Below are positions 1 to 6,001 of a DNA stretch of 37,745 nt, piece by piece (position 1 is the first letter of the stretch; each line of letters begins with the position of its first letter). The notes under the pieces are model-generated. The model worked only from the letters and a program-made list of their open reading frames with translations. It did no database searches and was not told where the DNA came from. Made by a program: the position numbers and the translations under genes. Source of the DNA: CAYGLV01 sp964351025 (GTDB taxonomy: Bacteria > Actinomycetota > Thermoleophilia > Gaiellales > Gaiellaceae); contig CAYGLV010000019.1 in NCBI GenBank assembly GCA_964351025.1, forward strand, positions 1 to 37,745, written 5' to 3'.

Positions 1-33
1 GGGCGCGGCTTCTTCTCCTACGACAAGGGCTAG
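1..33 (+). CDS. C-terminal end of a gene, possibly 3-hydroxyacyl-CoA dehydrogenase
   Basis: Only the last ten codons and a TAG stop (31-33) lie in the window. They read GRGFFSYDKG. This resembles the C-terminal signature of 3-hydroxybutyryl/3-hydroxyacyl-CoA dehydrogenases, where a GRGFY-Y motif lies close to the end of the protein. The match is very short, so the name is a suggestion. The gene ends 7 bases before the left target duplication of the transposon at 47-2732, so the transposon landed just after its stop and did not break it. Confidence 0.35.
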   Translation, partial: GRGFFSYDKG

Positions 34-40
34 AGGAGGC

Positions 41-46
41 GCGCTT
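41..46. repeat. Left target-site duplication GCGCTT
   Basis: GCGCTT directly abuts the outer end of the left inverted repeat (47-69). The same six bases directly abut the right inverted repeat at 2733-2738. Two identical copies placed exactly at the outer ends of an inverted-repeat pair are the expected footprint of a transposition event. Six bases alone could match by chance, but the exact placement makes that less likely. Confidence 0.65.
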
Positions 47-69
47 TCCGGGGAGGGCAGTGGGTCAGT
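47..69 (+). repeat. Left terminal inverted repeat of the transposon
   Basis: Begins TCC and ends in the core AGTGGGTCAGT (59-69). Compared with the reverse complement of 2711-2732, it shares the terminal TCC, then GG-AGG, then the full 11-base core. There are two substitutions next to the terminal TCC and a two-for-one base difference just outside the core. Confidence 0.7.
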
Positions 70-121
70 TCGATTCGCGGCGCGACGTGAGTTTCGTTCG
101 GCGCTCCGTTAGGGTCATCGT

Positions 122-790
122 ATGGCGGCACCGCGTTCATTCGGCGGGCGTATGTGGGCGACTGTCAAGTACGCGCTTGGCCCTGCGAGGAGCGCGCCCC
201 GCCGGATCCAGGGACTCGCGCTAGTGATCAGTTGGGTTCTACCGGTGGCGCTCGGAGCACTCGGCCTGAGCAAGCCGGACCATTTCAACATCAGTGCCGC
301 CTGGTGGATCGCCCTCATCCTTGTGTCGCTTCTAGTGCTGTTCGTTATTGCGACCTACCGCCTGTACTCGGCAACGCTCCGCACCTTCCCCAGATCGCTC
401 ATTGAGGCGGATCGTGTGAAACAGGGGTTTGGTAGGGCGGGCAGTACCCGCTTGTGGGTCGATGTCCCCGTTGTGCTCACGAACCGCGAGCCGGCGCAAA
501 AGCTGAGCCTGGATTTTGCGCTCAAGCTCGTTGCCGACGGAAACGTGCTCCTCACGTACTTCAGTGAACAGCGCGACGAACTACCCCTAGCCATCGGCCC
601 GATGGAAACCCAGAAGTACGAGCTTCGCTTCGACTTCCCCGACGAACTCGCCCGCGAGTTCTTGGAGCAACCGCTGGGCGCACCCATACCGACGATCCCG
701 CATCAGATCATGCGACTCGTTGTCGGTGATCGGGTATCCGGCGAGCAGATCGAGATTCAGTTGCCCGGACGCTACCCGGCCATCTTCTGA
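122..790 (+). CDS. Membrane protein of unknown function (transposon passenger 1)
   Basis: 222 residues, not recognised as any family. A basic N-terminal stretch is followed by two hydrophobic helices, at about residues 30-49 and 58-80, separated by a short polar loop (LSKPDHFN). The remaining ~140 residues are soluble and look beta-rich, with alternating hydrophobic segments such as WVDVPVVLTN and LSLDFALKLV. A small Ig-like or sandwich domain held at the membrane is a possible but unproven fold. The ATG at 122 is used; an in-frame ATG at 152 is an alternative, and neither has a clear ribosome-binding site. The gene is the first inside the transposon, directly after its left end. Its codons are less GC-biased than those of the chromosomal genes downstream, which fits transfer. 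Confidence 0.7.
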   Translation: MAAPRSFGGRMWATVKYALGPARSAPRRIQGLALVISWVLPVALGALGLSKPDHFNISAAWWIALILVSLLVLFVIATYRLYSATLRTFPRSLIEADRVKQGFGRAGSTRLWVDVPVVLTNREPAQKLSLDFALKLVADGNVLLTYFSEQRDELPLAIGPMETQKYELRFDFPDELAREFLEQPLGAPIPTIPHQIMRLVVGDRVSGEQIEIQLPGRYPAIF

Positions 791-803
791 CGCGGACCAG
801 GTG

Positions 804-809
804 CTACAC
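804..809 (+). promoter_or_regulatory. -10 element TACACT for the 818 gene (leaderless)
   Basis: TACACT ends 8 bases before the ATG at 818, and there is no ribosome-binding site between. No convincing -35 is seen. The same hexamer class and spacing recurs before several other starts in the window. Confidence 0.55.
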
Positions 810-817
810 TTTGCTCG

Positions 818-1060
818 ATGCCTGACCGCTCTAGCAAGCGACCGCGCGACGTGAACGAGCTAGCCAAGCAGCTCGTGGCCGAGGCGACGGGAGAAGCGCC
901 GCCGTTCGATCCCGATGTGGGCAAGGATCCTGCCGCTGTTGCGCTCGGCCGGAAGGGCGGGCTCAAGGGCGGCAAAGCGAGAGCAGCAAAGATGACACCC
1001 GAGGAACGCAGCGAGGCCGCCCGCCAAGCAGCGACGGTCCGTTGGTCTAAGCGTTCCTGA
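818..1060 (+). CDS. Small basic protein with GRKGGLKGGKARA motif (passenger 2)
   Basis: 80 residues. The N-terminal half is acidic/polar, and a Pro-Phe-Asp-Pro linker leads to a conserved-looking basic C-terminal block: ALGRKGGLKGGKARA, a TPEERSE turn, and AARQAATVRW. Small proteins with this Gly/Lys block and a following helix that ends in RW are frequent in actinobacteria. They are usually left hypothetical or described as histone-H1-like, so nucleic-acid binding is a reasonable but untested guess. The start is the ATG at 818 behind a leaderless -10 at 804-809. It lies 27 bases after passenger 1 and 56 bases before passenger 3, so each of the later two passengers appears to have its own promoter. 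Confidence 0.7.
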   Translation: MPDRSSKRPRDVNELAKQLVAEATGEAPPFDPDVGKDPAAVALGRKGGLKGGKARAAKMTPEERSEAARQAATVRWSKRS

Positions 1061-1102
1061 ACGCCCCACCCTTGGGGGAACTCTCCGGCCGGATGGCTGT
1101 GG

Positions 1103-1108
1103 TAGTGT
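1103..1108 (+). promoter_or_regulatory. -10 element TAGTGT for the 1117 gene (leaderless)
   Basis: TAGTGT ends 8 bases before the ATG at 1117, the same spacing as TACACT before 818. This decides the start: the reading frame is open back to a TTG at 1072 and an ATG at 1093, but those would lie upstream of, or next to, the promoter element. Confidence 0.55.
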
Positions 1109-1116
1109 TCCGGTCA

Positions 1117-1554
1117 ATGGCTGACCATCGTGAACACATCCGCAAGGCGGTAGCCGCGCTGCATGTGGAACGGCGCAGGCTCATACGCGAGATCGAGCAG
1201 GTCGATGTCAACGTCGCCATTCTTGAGGAGTTGCTCTCTCGCGACAGCAGCAACGCCGATTCCGGTGCTACGCGGGAACCGGGCGAACCCGCGAAGAGAG
1301 GCGATGCCGAGCGGGAGATCTTGAGGATGCTCGCCGGCGGCGGCGTCCTGACAGCGGCCGAGATCGCAGCGAGACGTGGAACGACCAGCAACGCCGCATC
1401 GAATGTTCTCCGCCGTCTCTACAAGAAGGGCGTGATCGCGCACCTCGGCGGCGGTAGGTACCAAAACAAGATTCCGCCTGCGGGCGGACAAGGTTCCCTC
1501 TCGGTCGAGGCCGAGAGGGAGGAAAACACAGACGCGAGAGGTGGTGACTCGTGA
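1117..1554 (+). CDS. Coiled-coil plus winged-helix DNA-binding protein (passenger 3)
   Basis: 145 residues from the ATG at 1117. Residues 1-45 are a heptad-like helix (HIRKAVAALHVERRRLIREI, then further Leu/Ile/Val positions), likely a dimerising coiled coil. A charged linker follows. Residues ~70-125 look like a winged helix: AEREILRMLAGGGVLTAAEI, then ARRGTTSNAASNVLRRLYKK as recognition helix, and GVIAHLGGGRYQ as wing. The shape resembles MarR/BlaI-type regulators, but no named family was recognised. As the only likely DNA-binding regulator in the transposon, it may control the passenger genes or the transposase; that is inference. It is followed by the strong hairpin at 1604-1640. Confidence 0.7.
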   Translation: MADHREHIRKAVAALHVERRRLIREIEQVDVNVAILEELLSRDSSNADSGATREPGEPAKRGDAEREILRMLAGGGVLTAAEIAARRGTTSNAASNVLRRLYKKGVIAHLGGGRYQNKIPPAGGQGSLSVEAEREENTDARGGDS

Positions 1555-1603
1555 AATGACCGGAGGCGCCGGCCTGATGCCTGACTAGTGGGCGGATGGC
1601 ACA

Positions 1604-1640
1604 GGAGAGGCTCTACCGTTCGAGGCGGTAGGGCCTCTCC
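1604..1640 (+). terminator. Strong hairpin between passenger genes and transposase
   Basis: Arms 1604-1618 and 1626-1640 form a 15-bp stem with one G-U pair around a 7-base loop. No T-run follows, so a rho-independent terminator is possible but not typical. It lies 50 bases after passenger 3 and would insulate the transposase from upstream transcription. A structured RNA role is the alternative. Confidence 0.55.
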
Positions 1641-1675
1641 GAGCCCTATTTCACATCACTGTCAGATGCCCACCG

Positions 1676-1750
1676 TACCACAGTTAGTGGTAGGGGTCCA
1701 GTGGCCCTTCGTATTGGTATGCGCACGCGGTCTTTCCGAGAAGCGTGTGC
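1676..1750 (+). other. Two further stem-loops in the gap before the transposase
   Basis: TACCAC (1676-1681) pairs with GTGGTA (1687-1692) around a 5-base loop. GCGCACGC (1721-1728) pairs with GCGTGTGC (1743-1750), with one G-U pair. With the hairpin at 1604-1640 they fill most of the 252-base gap 1555-1806, which has no credible gene. The purpose is unknown: leader RNA, small RNA and transposase-binding subterminal DNA are all possible. Confidence 0.4.
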
Positions 1751-1770
1751 TTGCGCTTGTCGTTCATTCC

Positions 1771-1799
1771 TTGACAATGCCTAACCGCTCATGCATAAT
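1771..1799 (+). promoter_or_regulatory. Sigma70-type promoter of the transposase
   Basis: A perfect TTGACA (1771-1776), a 17-base spacer and CATAAT (1794-1799) lie 7 bases before the ATG at 1807. Transcription would therefore begin at or next to the start codon (leaderless). This is one of the two best-matching promoters in the window and fixes the transposase start at 1807 rather than the open frame further upstream. Confidence 0.75.
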
Positions 1800-1806
1800 A
1801 GACAGT

Positions 1807-2715
1807 ATGAATCGGCTCTCCATTGAGAAGCGCGCCCAAGTCATCGCCGCACTCGTGGAGGGCAACAGCATCCGCGCGACCGTCCGCATGACGGGCGTGG
1901 CAAAGAACACCGTCACGAAGCTGCTCGTGGACATGGGCACGGTCTGCTCGATCTACCAAGACCGCGTGTTGCGCGACCTGCCGTGTGAGCGTGTCGAGGC
2001 CGATGAGATTTGGGCGTTTTGTTACGCGAAGGAACGGAACGTGCCGGTCGAGAAGCGCGGCGAGTTCGGCTACGGCGACGTGTGGACGTGGGTCGGCATG
2101 GACGCCGACACGAAGATCGTTGTCAGCTACCGCGTCGGCACTCGCGGGCTCGGCGAGGCTCGGGAGTTCATGAAGGACCTCGCGAGCCGCCTGAGCCGCC
2201 GTGTGCAACTCACGACCGATGGGCACCGGCCGTACCTGACGGCCGTCGAGGATGCTTTCGCGGGTGAGATTGACTACGCCCAGCTGACCAAGATTTACGG
2301 TGTCGCCGAACCTCTCCGTGCCGGAGCGCGCTACTCCCCCGGCGTCTGCCTCGGCACTCAGGTCCAAGCGATCACCGGCGCGCCCGACCCGGCAAACATT
2401 TCGACCAGCTACATCGAGCGGCAGAACCTGACCATGCGGATGAGCATGCGGCGGTTCACTCGGCTGACCAACGCCTTCTCGAAGAAGGTCGAGAACCTGG
2501 CCGCAGCCGTCAGCCTGCACTTCGCCTATTACAACTTCTGCCGCGTCCACAAGACGCTCGGCACTACACCGGCCGTCGCGGCAGGCGTCACCGATCACGT
2601 GTGGAAGCTGGACGAGATGATCGGGTTGCTCGAACAGGCCGAGGCGACTCCGGTCAAGCGCGGCAGCTATGCCAAGACGCGAGCGGTCAAGCGCGCCGCC
2701 GAGAGTTCAGACTGA
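1807..2715 (+). CDS. IS1-like DDE transposase
   Basis: 302 residues from the ATG at 1807. Residues ~10-42 form a helix-turn-helix (SIRATVRMTGVAKNTVTKLL) for binding the ends. The catalytic core has D66 in ADEIWAF, D138 in TTDGHRPY and E204 in YIERQNLTMR. The segment ERQN-(15 residues)-AFSKKVEN matches the IS1 InsB pattern around the last acid (IERHNLN, then FSKS). Unlike classical IS1, where InsA and InsB are joined by a frameshift, here the DNA-binding and catalytic parts are in one frame. The stop codon lies inside the right terminal repeat (2711-2732). A DDE transposase is confident; the IS1 assignment is likely, but the 6-bp target duplication is unusual for it. Confidence 0.9.
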   Translation: MNRLSIEKRAQVIAALVEGNSIRATVRMTGVAKNTVTKLLVDMGTVCSIYQDRVLRDLPCERVEADEIWAFCYAKERNVPVEKRGEFGYGDVWTWVGMDADTKIVVSYRVGTRGLGEAREFMKDLASRLSRRVQLTTDGHRPYLTAVEDAFAGEIDYAQLTKIYGVAEPLRAGARYSPGVCLGTQVQAITGAPDPANISTSYIERQNLTMRMSMRRFTRLTNAFSKKVENLAAAVSLHFAYYNFCRVHKTLGTTPAVAAGVTDHVWKLDEMIGLLEQAEATPVKRGSYAKTRAVKRAAESSD

Positions 2716-2732
2716 CCCACTACCTCCGGGGA
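2711..2732 (-). repeat. Right terminal inverted repeat of the transposon
   Basis: Contains ACTGACCCACT (2711-2721), the exact reverse complement of 59-69, and ends with the reverse complement of TCC at 2730-2732. It overlaps the transposase stop codon (2713-2715). Confidence 0.7.
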
Positions 2733-2738
2733 GCGCTT
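2733..2738. repeat. Right target-site duplication GCGCTT
   Basis: Identical to 41-46 and directly adjacent to the right inverted repeat. Its last three bases are also the first three of the CTTACA repeat array at 2736. Confidence 0.65.
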
Positions 2739-2789
2739 ACACTTTCCTTACATCCCGCTCACCCCGGCCACATCGCCCGAGCCGATACT
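2736..2789 (+). promoter_or_regulatory. Promoter with 11-bp direct repeats (OmpR/PhoB-type operator)
   Basis: CTTACA occurs at 2736-2741 and again at 2747-2752, exactly 11 bp apart. A weaker copy, CTCACC, is at 2758-2763, again 11 bp on. A -10-like GATACT lies at 2784-2789, 10 bases before the ATG at 2800. Direct repeats with 11-bp pitch upstream of the -10 are the classical target layout of PhoB/OmpR-family regulators, and such a regulator is encoded 650 bp downstream (3417). Autoregulation is therefore a fair inference. Confidence 0.5.
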
Positions 2790-2799
2790 GCGGGCACTG

Positions 2800-3420
2800 A
2801 TGCGAAACGCTCTTCTCACCCTGCTCCTCGCGGCGCTCGTTCTTCCAGCGGCCGCGCTCGCCTCACGGGCCGAGCCGACCGACGGCACGCTCTCGGTCGA
2901 GGGTGCGAGCGGCACGGTGATCGTGCAGGCGCGTGGCGCCGTGATCGGCCGTGTTGCCGCCGGCACGGTCGTCATCACCGACCTGAGCCCCGGCGACGAC
3001 AGCGACCCTGTCGTCTGGGGCGCCCAGACGCGCCGCCAGACGGGACGCGAGACGATCGCCTACCGGGGTCGCAACATCACGTTCCGGCTGATCGGCGGCG
3101 GCTTCAAAGTGGTGGTCAGAGGGGTGGGTATCTCGCTCTCGGTTGTCGGCCGCGGGGACGCATACCTTGCCGGTGATGCCACCGAGGCGGGCGTCTTCTC
3201 GACGAGTGGCGCGGACTGCAGGTTCGCGCCGGAGACCTGCCGTCCCCTGCCGGACGGTGGGCAGCGGATCAAGATCATCGGCGCGCCCACGTCGCAGGAC
3301 CGCTCGTCCGGCCCCGCAGAGCGGACGCCACCTCCACCGGTGCGCCCGCAGAGCTCGACGAACGAGCGGACAGCGGGTCCCGAGCGCACGCCGAGCGGCG
3401 TGTTGCCGGCGATACCTTGA
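2800..3420 (+). CDS. Secreted protein of unknown function upstream of a two-component system
   Basis: 206 residues. Residues 1-22 are a Sec signal peptide (RNALLTLLLAALVLPAAALA) with a likely signal-peptidase I site after ALA. Residues ~28-130 are beta-rich, with repeats of short Val/Ile strands (TVIVQARGAVIGRV, GTVVITDL) and a Cys pair (ADCRFAPETC). The last ~50 residues are Pro/Arg/Thr-rich and probably disordered. No family was recognised. The stop codon overlaps the TTG start of the response regulator, so it is translationally coupled to it. That coupling suggests an extracellular accessory or target of the downstream kinase. The start is the ATG at 2800, behind a -10-like GATACT. Confidence 0.75.
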   Translation: MRNALLTLLLAALVLPAAALASRAEPTDGTLSVEGASGTVIVQARGAVIGRVAAGTVVITDLSPGDDSDPVVWGAQTRRQTGRETIAYRGRNITFRLIGGGFKVVVRGVGISLSVVGRGDAYLAGDATEAGVFSTSGADCRFAPETCRPLPDGGQRIKIIGAPTSQDRSSGPAERTPPPPVRPQSSTNERTAGPERTPSGVLPAIP

Positions 3421-4124
3421 CGACGGGACAACAGACAATCCTCGTGGTCGAGGACGAGGCGTCGATTGCCTCGTTCGTCTCGCTCTACCTCAAGAACGCC
3501 GGCTACGCGGTGCGCGCGGTCACGACCGGCAGCGCAGCGATCCAGTACGCGGCGTCCGAATCGCCGGCGCTCATCGTCCTCGACCTGATGCTGCCCGATG
3601 TGGACGGGATCGAGGTCTGCCAAAGAATTCGCAAGAGCTCCGACGTCCCGATTTTGATGCTGACGGCCCGGGACGAGGACGTGGACAAGATCATCGGGCT
3701 CGAGGTCGGCGCCGACGACTACCTGACGAAGCCGTTCAACCCGCGCGAGCTCGTCGCGCGCGTCAAGAGCGTGCTCCGCCGCTCCGCACCCGAGCGCCGC
3801 GGCGACGAGACGCAGGAGATCCGGCACGGTGACCTCTTCATCAACTCCGGCCGGCGCGAGGTCAAGGTGGGCGAGGACGAGATCCAGCTCGCGCCCAAGG
3901 AGTTCGATCTGCTCTGGGAGCTGCTCGACCACAAGGGGATCGTGCTCACGCGCGACCAGCTGCTCGAGCGCGTCTGGGGGTACACGTTCGCCGGCGACAC
4001 GCGTACCGTGGACGTCCACGTGCGGCAGGTCCGGCGCAAGCTCGGCGACGCGTCACCGATCGTGACCGTGTGGGGGGTCGGCTACAAGGTCGGCCCCGAC
4101 CGGAGCGCAACGCCCGCGGCCTGA
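3417..4124 (+). CDS. OmpR/PhoB-family response regulator
   Basis: 235 residues. The receiver domain (1-120) carries the full active site: E12/D13 in VVEDE, phosphoacceptor D56 in VLDLMLPD, T83 in LTA and K105 in TKPF. Residues ~135-228 are the winged-helix effector with IQLAPKEFDLLWELLDHKG and the typical ending RRKLG-VWGVGYK. The TTG start at 3417 overlaps the previous stop (TTGA). The kinase gene starts 9 bases downstream, so the three genes form one operon. It is phosphorylated by the kinase at 4134 and probably binds 11-bp direct repeats such as those at 2736-2763; the second point is inference. Confidence 0.95.
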   Translation: MTTGQQTILVVEDEASIASFVSLYLKNAGYAVRAVTTGSAAIQYAASESPALIVLDLMLPDVDGIEVCQRIRKSSDVPILMLTARDEDVDKIIGLEVGADDYLTKPFNPRELVARVKSVLRRSAPERRGDETQEIRHGDLFINSGRREVKVGEDEIQLAPKEFDLLWELLDHKGIVLTRDQLLERVWGYTFAGDTRTVDVHVRQVRRKLGDASPIVTVWGVGYKVGPDRSATPAA

Positions 4125-4133
4125 CGTCGAGCC

Positions 4134-5567
4134 GTGTTCCGCTCTCTCCGCTTCCGTCTGCCGGCGCTCTTCCTCGCCGGAGCTGTGCTCGCAGGGGTCG
4201 TCGCGTCGCTGATCGCTCTACGGCTGTTCCAGGACTACACGCGCGACCAGTCGGTCGTCGAGCTGCGCCGGGAGGCGAAGGGGCTCGCGCAGCTCTACGC
4301 CGAGTCGGCATTGCGCGCGAGCGACGAGGGCAAGGCGGCGCCTTCGTTCGCCGCCGAGCAACTCGAGCTGGCGACCGGTGACCGGCTCTTCTACGTCGGC
4401 ACCACGGTCTTCCCCGGGCAGGACTCGGGGCTCAAGCGACTCTCGGAGGAAGCGATCGGCGTCTCCGTGGTGGCGGGAGCGAGGATCGTCACCTTCGAGT
4501 TCACACCGCCGGGCGAAAAGCGTACGTTCCTCGCGGTGGCGCACCCGCTCCGCCTCGCGCCGGGCACGCCACCCTTCGGCGCCCTGGTCGTGGCCAAGCC
4601 GAAGACCGAGCTGCGCGACCGTTGGCTGACGCTCTTCGAGCGGCTGGCGTTCGCGTCCGTCGGAGGCATCCTCTTCGCCGGGCTCCTTGCCCTGTACCTC
4701 TCACGCCGGATCACCGAGCCGGTGCTCCAGCTCTCCCGCGCCGCCGACGAGATCGCGGCCGGGCGGCGCGACGTAACCGTGCCGCCCGTGCGCGGCGGTG
4801 GTGAGATCGGCCACCTTGCTGACCGCTTTCGGGAGATGGCGGTCCGGCTTGTGGAGGCGGAAGAGCTGGAGCGGAACTTCCTGATGACCGTGTCGCACGA
4901 GCTGCGCACGCCGCTGACGGCGATCCGCGGCCACGTCGCGGCTCTGCGCGACGGCCTGGTGGAGGGCCCGGAGGACGTCGCACGGACGCTCGACGTCGTC
5001 TCCGCCGAGACCGATCGGCTCGAGCGCCTCGTCGGCGACGTGCTCGACCTCGCCAAGCTCGACACCCACCGCTTCACGGTCATGACGGAGGAGATCGACA
5101 TGGGCCGGCTCGTCGGGCGTGCCTACTCGACCTTCGCGGAGGAGGCCCGGCTGCGCGGCATCGACTACCGCCAGGAGACGGCCGCGACGCCGGTCATCAT
5201 CTCGGACGGCGACCGCGTGCTCCAGATCATCACGAACCTGATCTCCAACGCCTTTCGTTGGACGCCCGACGGCGGCCGCATCGAGGTCGCGCTCGCAGCG
5301 GAGAACGGTGCGATCGTCGTGGACGTGACGGACACCGGTCCCGGCATCCCGGACGACGAGCGGGAACGGATCTTCCGACCGTTCTGGTCGAATGACGGCC
5401 GCGGTACGGGCCTCGGCCTGCCGATCGCGCGCGAGCTGTCGATCGCCCTCGGCGGCCGGATCGAGCTGGAGACGCGGGTGGGGGCGGGCAGCCGCTTCCG
5501 GCTCGTCCTGCCTACGGCCCAGCAGGACTACGCCGAAGCGTCCGCGCGGCGCTCGTCGATCCGGTAG
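4134..5567 (+). CDS. Membrane sensor histidine kinase
   Basis: 477 residues. TM1 is at about 8-30; an extracytoplasmic sensor of ~135 residues follows, then TM2 at about 170-190. A HAMP linker is next (SRRITEPVLQLSRAADEIAA). The dimerisation/phosphoacceptor helix has H255 in VSHELRTPLTAI. The ATPase domain shows N in ITNLISNAFRWT, DTGPGIP (G1), IFRPFW (F box) and GTGLGLPIA (G2). It pairs with the OmpR-type regulator 9 bp upstream. The sensor domain gives no hint of the signal. The GTG at 4134 puts TM1 at the correct distance. The last 40 bp overlap, tail to tail, the minus-strand gene ending at 5528. Confidence 0.95.
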   Translation: MFRSLRFRLPALFLAGAVLAGVVASLIALRLFQDYTRDQSVVELRREAKGLAQLYAESALRASDEGKAAPSFAAEQLELATGDRLFYVGTTVFPGQDSGLKRLSEEAIGVSVVAGARIVTFEFTPPGEKRTFLAVAHPLRLAPGTPPFGALVVAKPKTELRDRWLTLFERLAFASVGGILFAGLLALYLSRRITEPVLQLSRAADEIAAGRRDVTVPPVRGGGEIGHLADRFREMAVRLVEAEELERNFLMTVSHELRTPLTAIRGHVAALRDGLVEGPEDVARTLDVVSAETDRLERLVGDVLDLAKLDTHRFTVMTEEIDMGRLVGRAYSTFAEEARLRGIDYRQETAATPVIISDGDRVLQIITNLISNAFRWTPDGGRIEVALAAENGAIVVDVTDTGPGIPDDERERIFRPFWSNDGRGTGLGLPIARELSIALGGRIELETRVGAGSRFRLVLPTAQQDYAEASARRSSIR

Positions 5568-5974
5568 ACGGTCGCCCCGGAGGCGACGCGCTCGACGCGC
5601 GCGAGCCGTTCGTCCACGCCCTTCCACCCCGATGAGACGAGGTCCACGAGCAGGGCGAGATCGTCGATCCGCGCGTGCCGCTCGGCGAGCAGGTCGCCCT
5701 CGATCCGCTCGAGCCGCCGGATCGCCTGGTTGAGCAGTCCGCGGATCTCGGCGATGTGGCGCGCGACGGGAAGCACCTCGGCGCGGAGACCGTCTTGGAC
5801 GGCTGCGCCGACGCGCTCCGGGAGCGAGGCCTCGAGCTCGGCCGCGGCGGCGGCGAGCGCCTCGATCTGGTCACGCGAGCGCTCCAGCGCGGCCTCCAGC
5901 GCGGCCGGCTCCGGGCGACCGGTCGCAGCCGCCGCGATCCGCGCCTTCGCCCGCTCGAGAGCAGCCTCATCCAT
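5528..5974 (-). CDS. Coiled-coil protein of unknown function
   Basis: 148 residues from the ATG at 5974, almost entirely helical and Ala/Glu/Arg/Leu-rich with heptad spacing (ALEAALERSRDQIEALAAAA, EIRGLLNQAIRRLERIEGDL). It closes with a short segment ASGATVYRIDERRADASA that looks like a beta strand. There is no signal peptide or membrane helix, and no family was recognised; a cytosolic scaffold or DNA-associated coiled coil is possible. The frame stays open to a TTG at 5995, but TAGCCT (5988 to 5983 on the minus strand) ends 8 bases before the ATG and supports 5974 as a leaderless start. The gene is convergent with the histidine kinase (40-bp overlap) and divergent from queA, 27 bp away. Confidence 0.65.
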   Translation of the reverse strand: MDEAALERAKARIAAAATGRPEPAALEAALERSRDQIEALAAAAAELEASLPERVGAAVQDGLRAEVLPVARHIAEIRGLLNQAIRRLERIEGDLLAERHARIDDLALLVDLVSSGWKGVDERLARVERVASGATVYRIDERRADASA

Positions 5975-5982
5975 TGCGGCCA

Positions 5983-5992
5983 AGGCTACTCT
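5983..5992. promoter_or_regulatory. Bidirectional promoter with overlapping -10 elements
   Basis: The ten bases AGGCTACTCT hold TACTCT (5987-5992, plus strand; 9 bases before the queA ATG) and TAGCCT (5988-5983, minus strand; 8 bases before the ATG at 5974). The two -10 hexamers share the TA step at 5987-5988. Both downstream genes would be leaderless. Confidence 0.5.
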
Positions 5993-6001
5993 CAACGTCG
6001 G

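Larger units (their letters stand above)
47..2732 (+). mobile_element. Transposon with IS1-like transposase and three passenger genes
   Basis: This 2686-bp unit is bounded by inverted repeats of 23 bases (47-69) and 22 bases (2711-2732). They match at 19 of about 22 aligned positions and share the perfect 11-base inner core AGTGGGTCAGT. GCGCTT is duplicated immediately outside both ends. The right repeat overlaps the stop codon of the transposase gene, as is common in insertion sequences. Inside, in order and all on the plus strand, are a two-helix membrane protein, an 80-residue basic protein, a coiled-coil/winged-helix protein, a hairpin-rich gap and the transposase. The codons are less GC-rich than in the neighbouring genes. 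Repeats, duplication and gene order are seen directly; that it transposed as one unit is inference. The family (IS1-like) is judged from transposase motifs. A 6-bp duplication is shorter than the 8-9 bp usual for IS1. Confidence 0.75.

Noticed and set aside
1588..1806. N-terminal extension of the transposase to a GTG at 1588
   Set aside because: The region contains the hairpins and the transposase promoter; the protein from 1807 begins directly with its helix-turn-helix.
5675..6001. In-frame upstream extension of queA
   Set aside because: QueA proteins start with the MKxxxLDYxLP pattern found at 6002; the extension lies opposite the coiled-coil gene and has no homology-like features.
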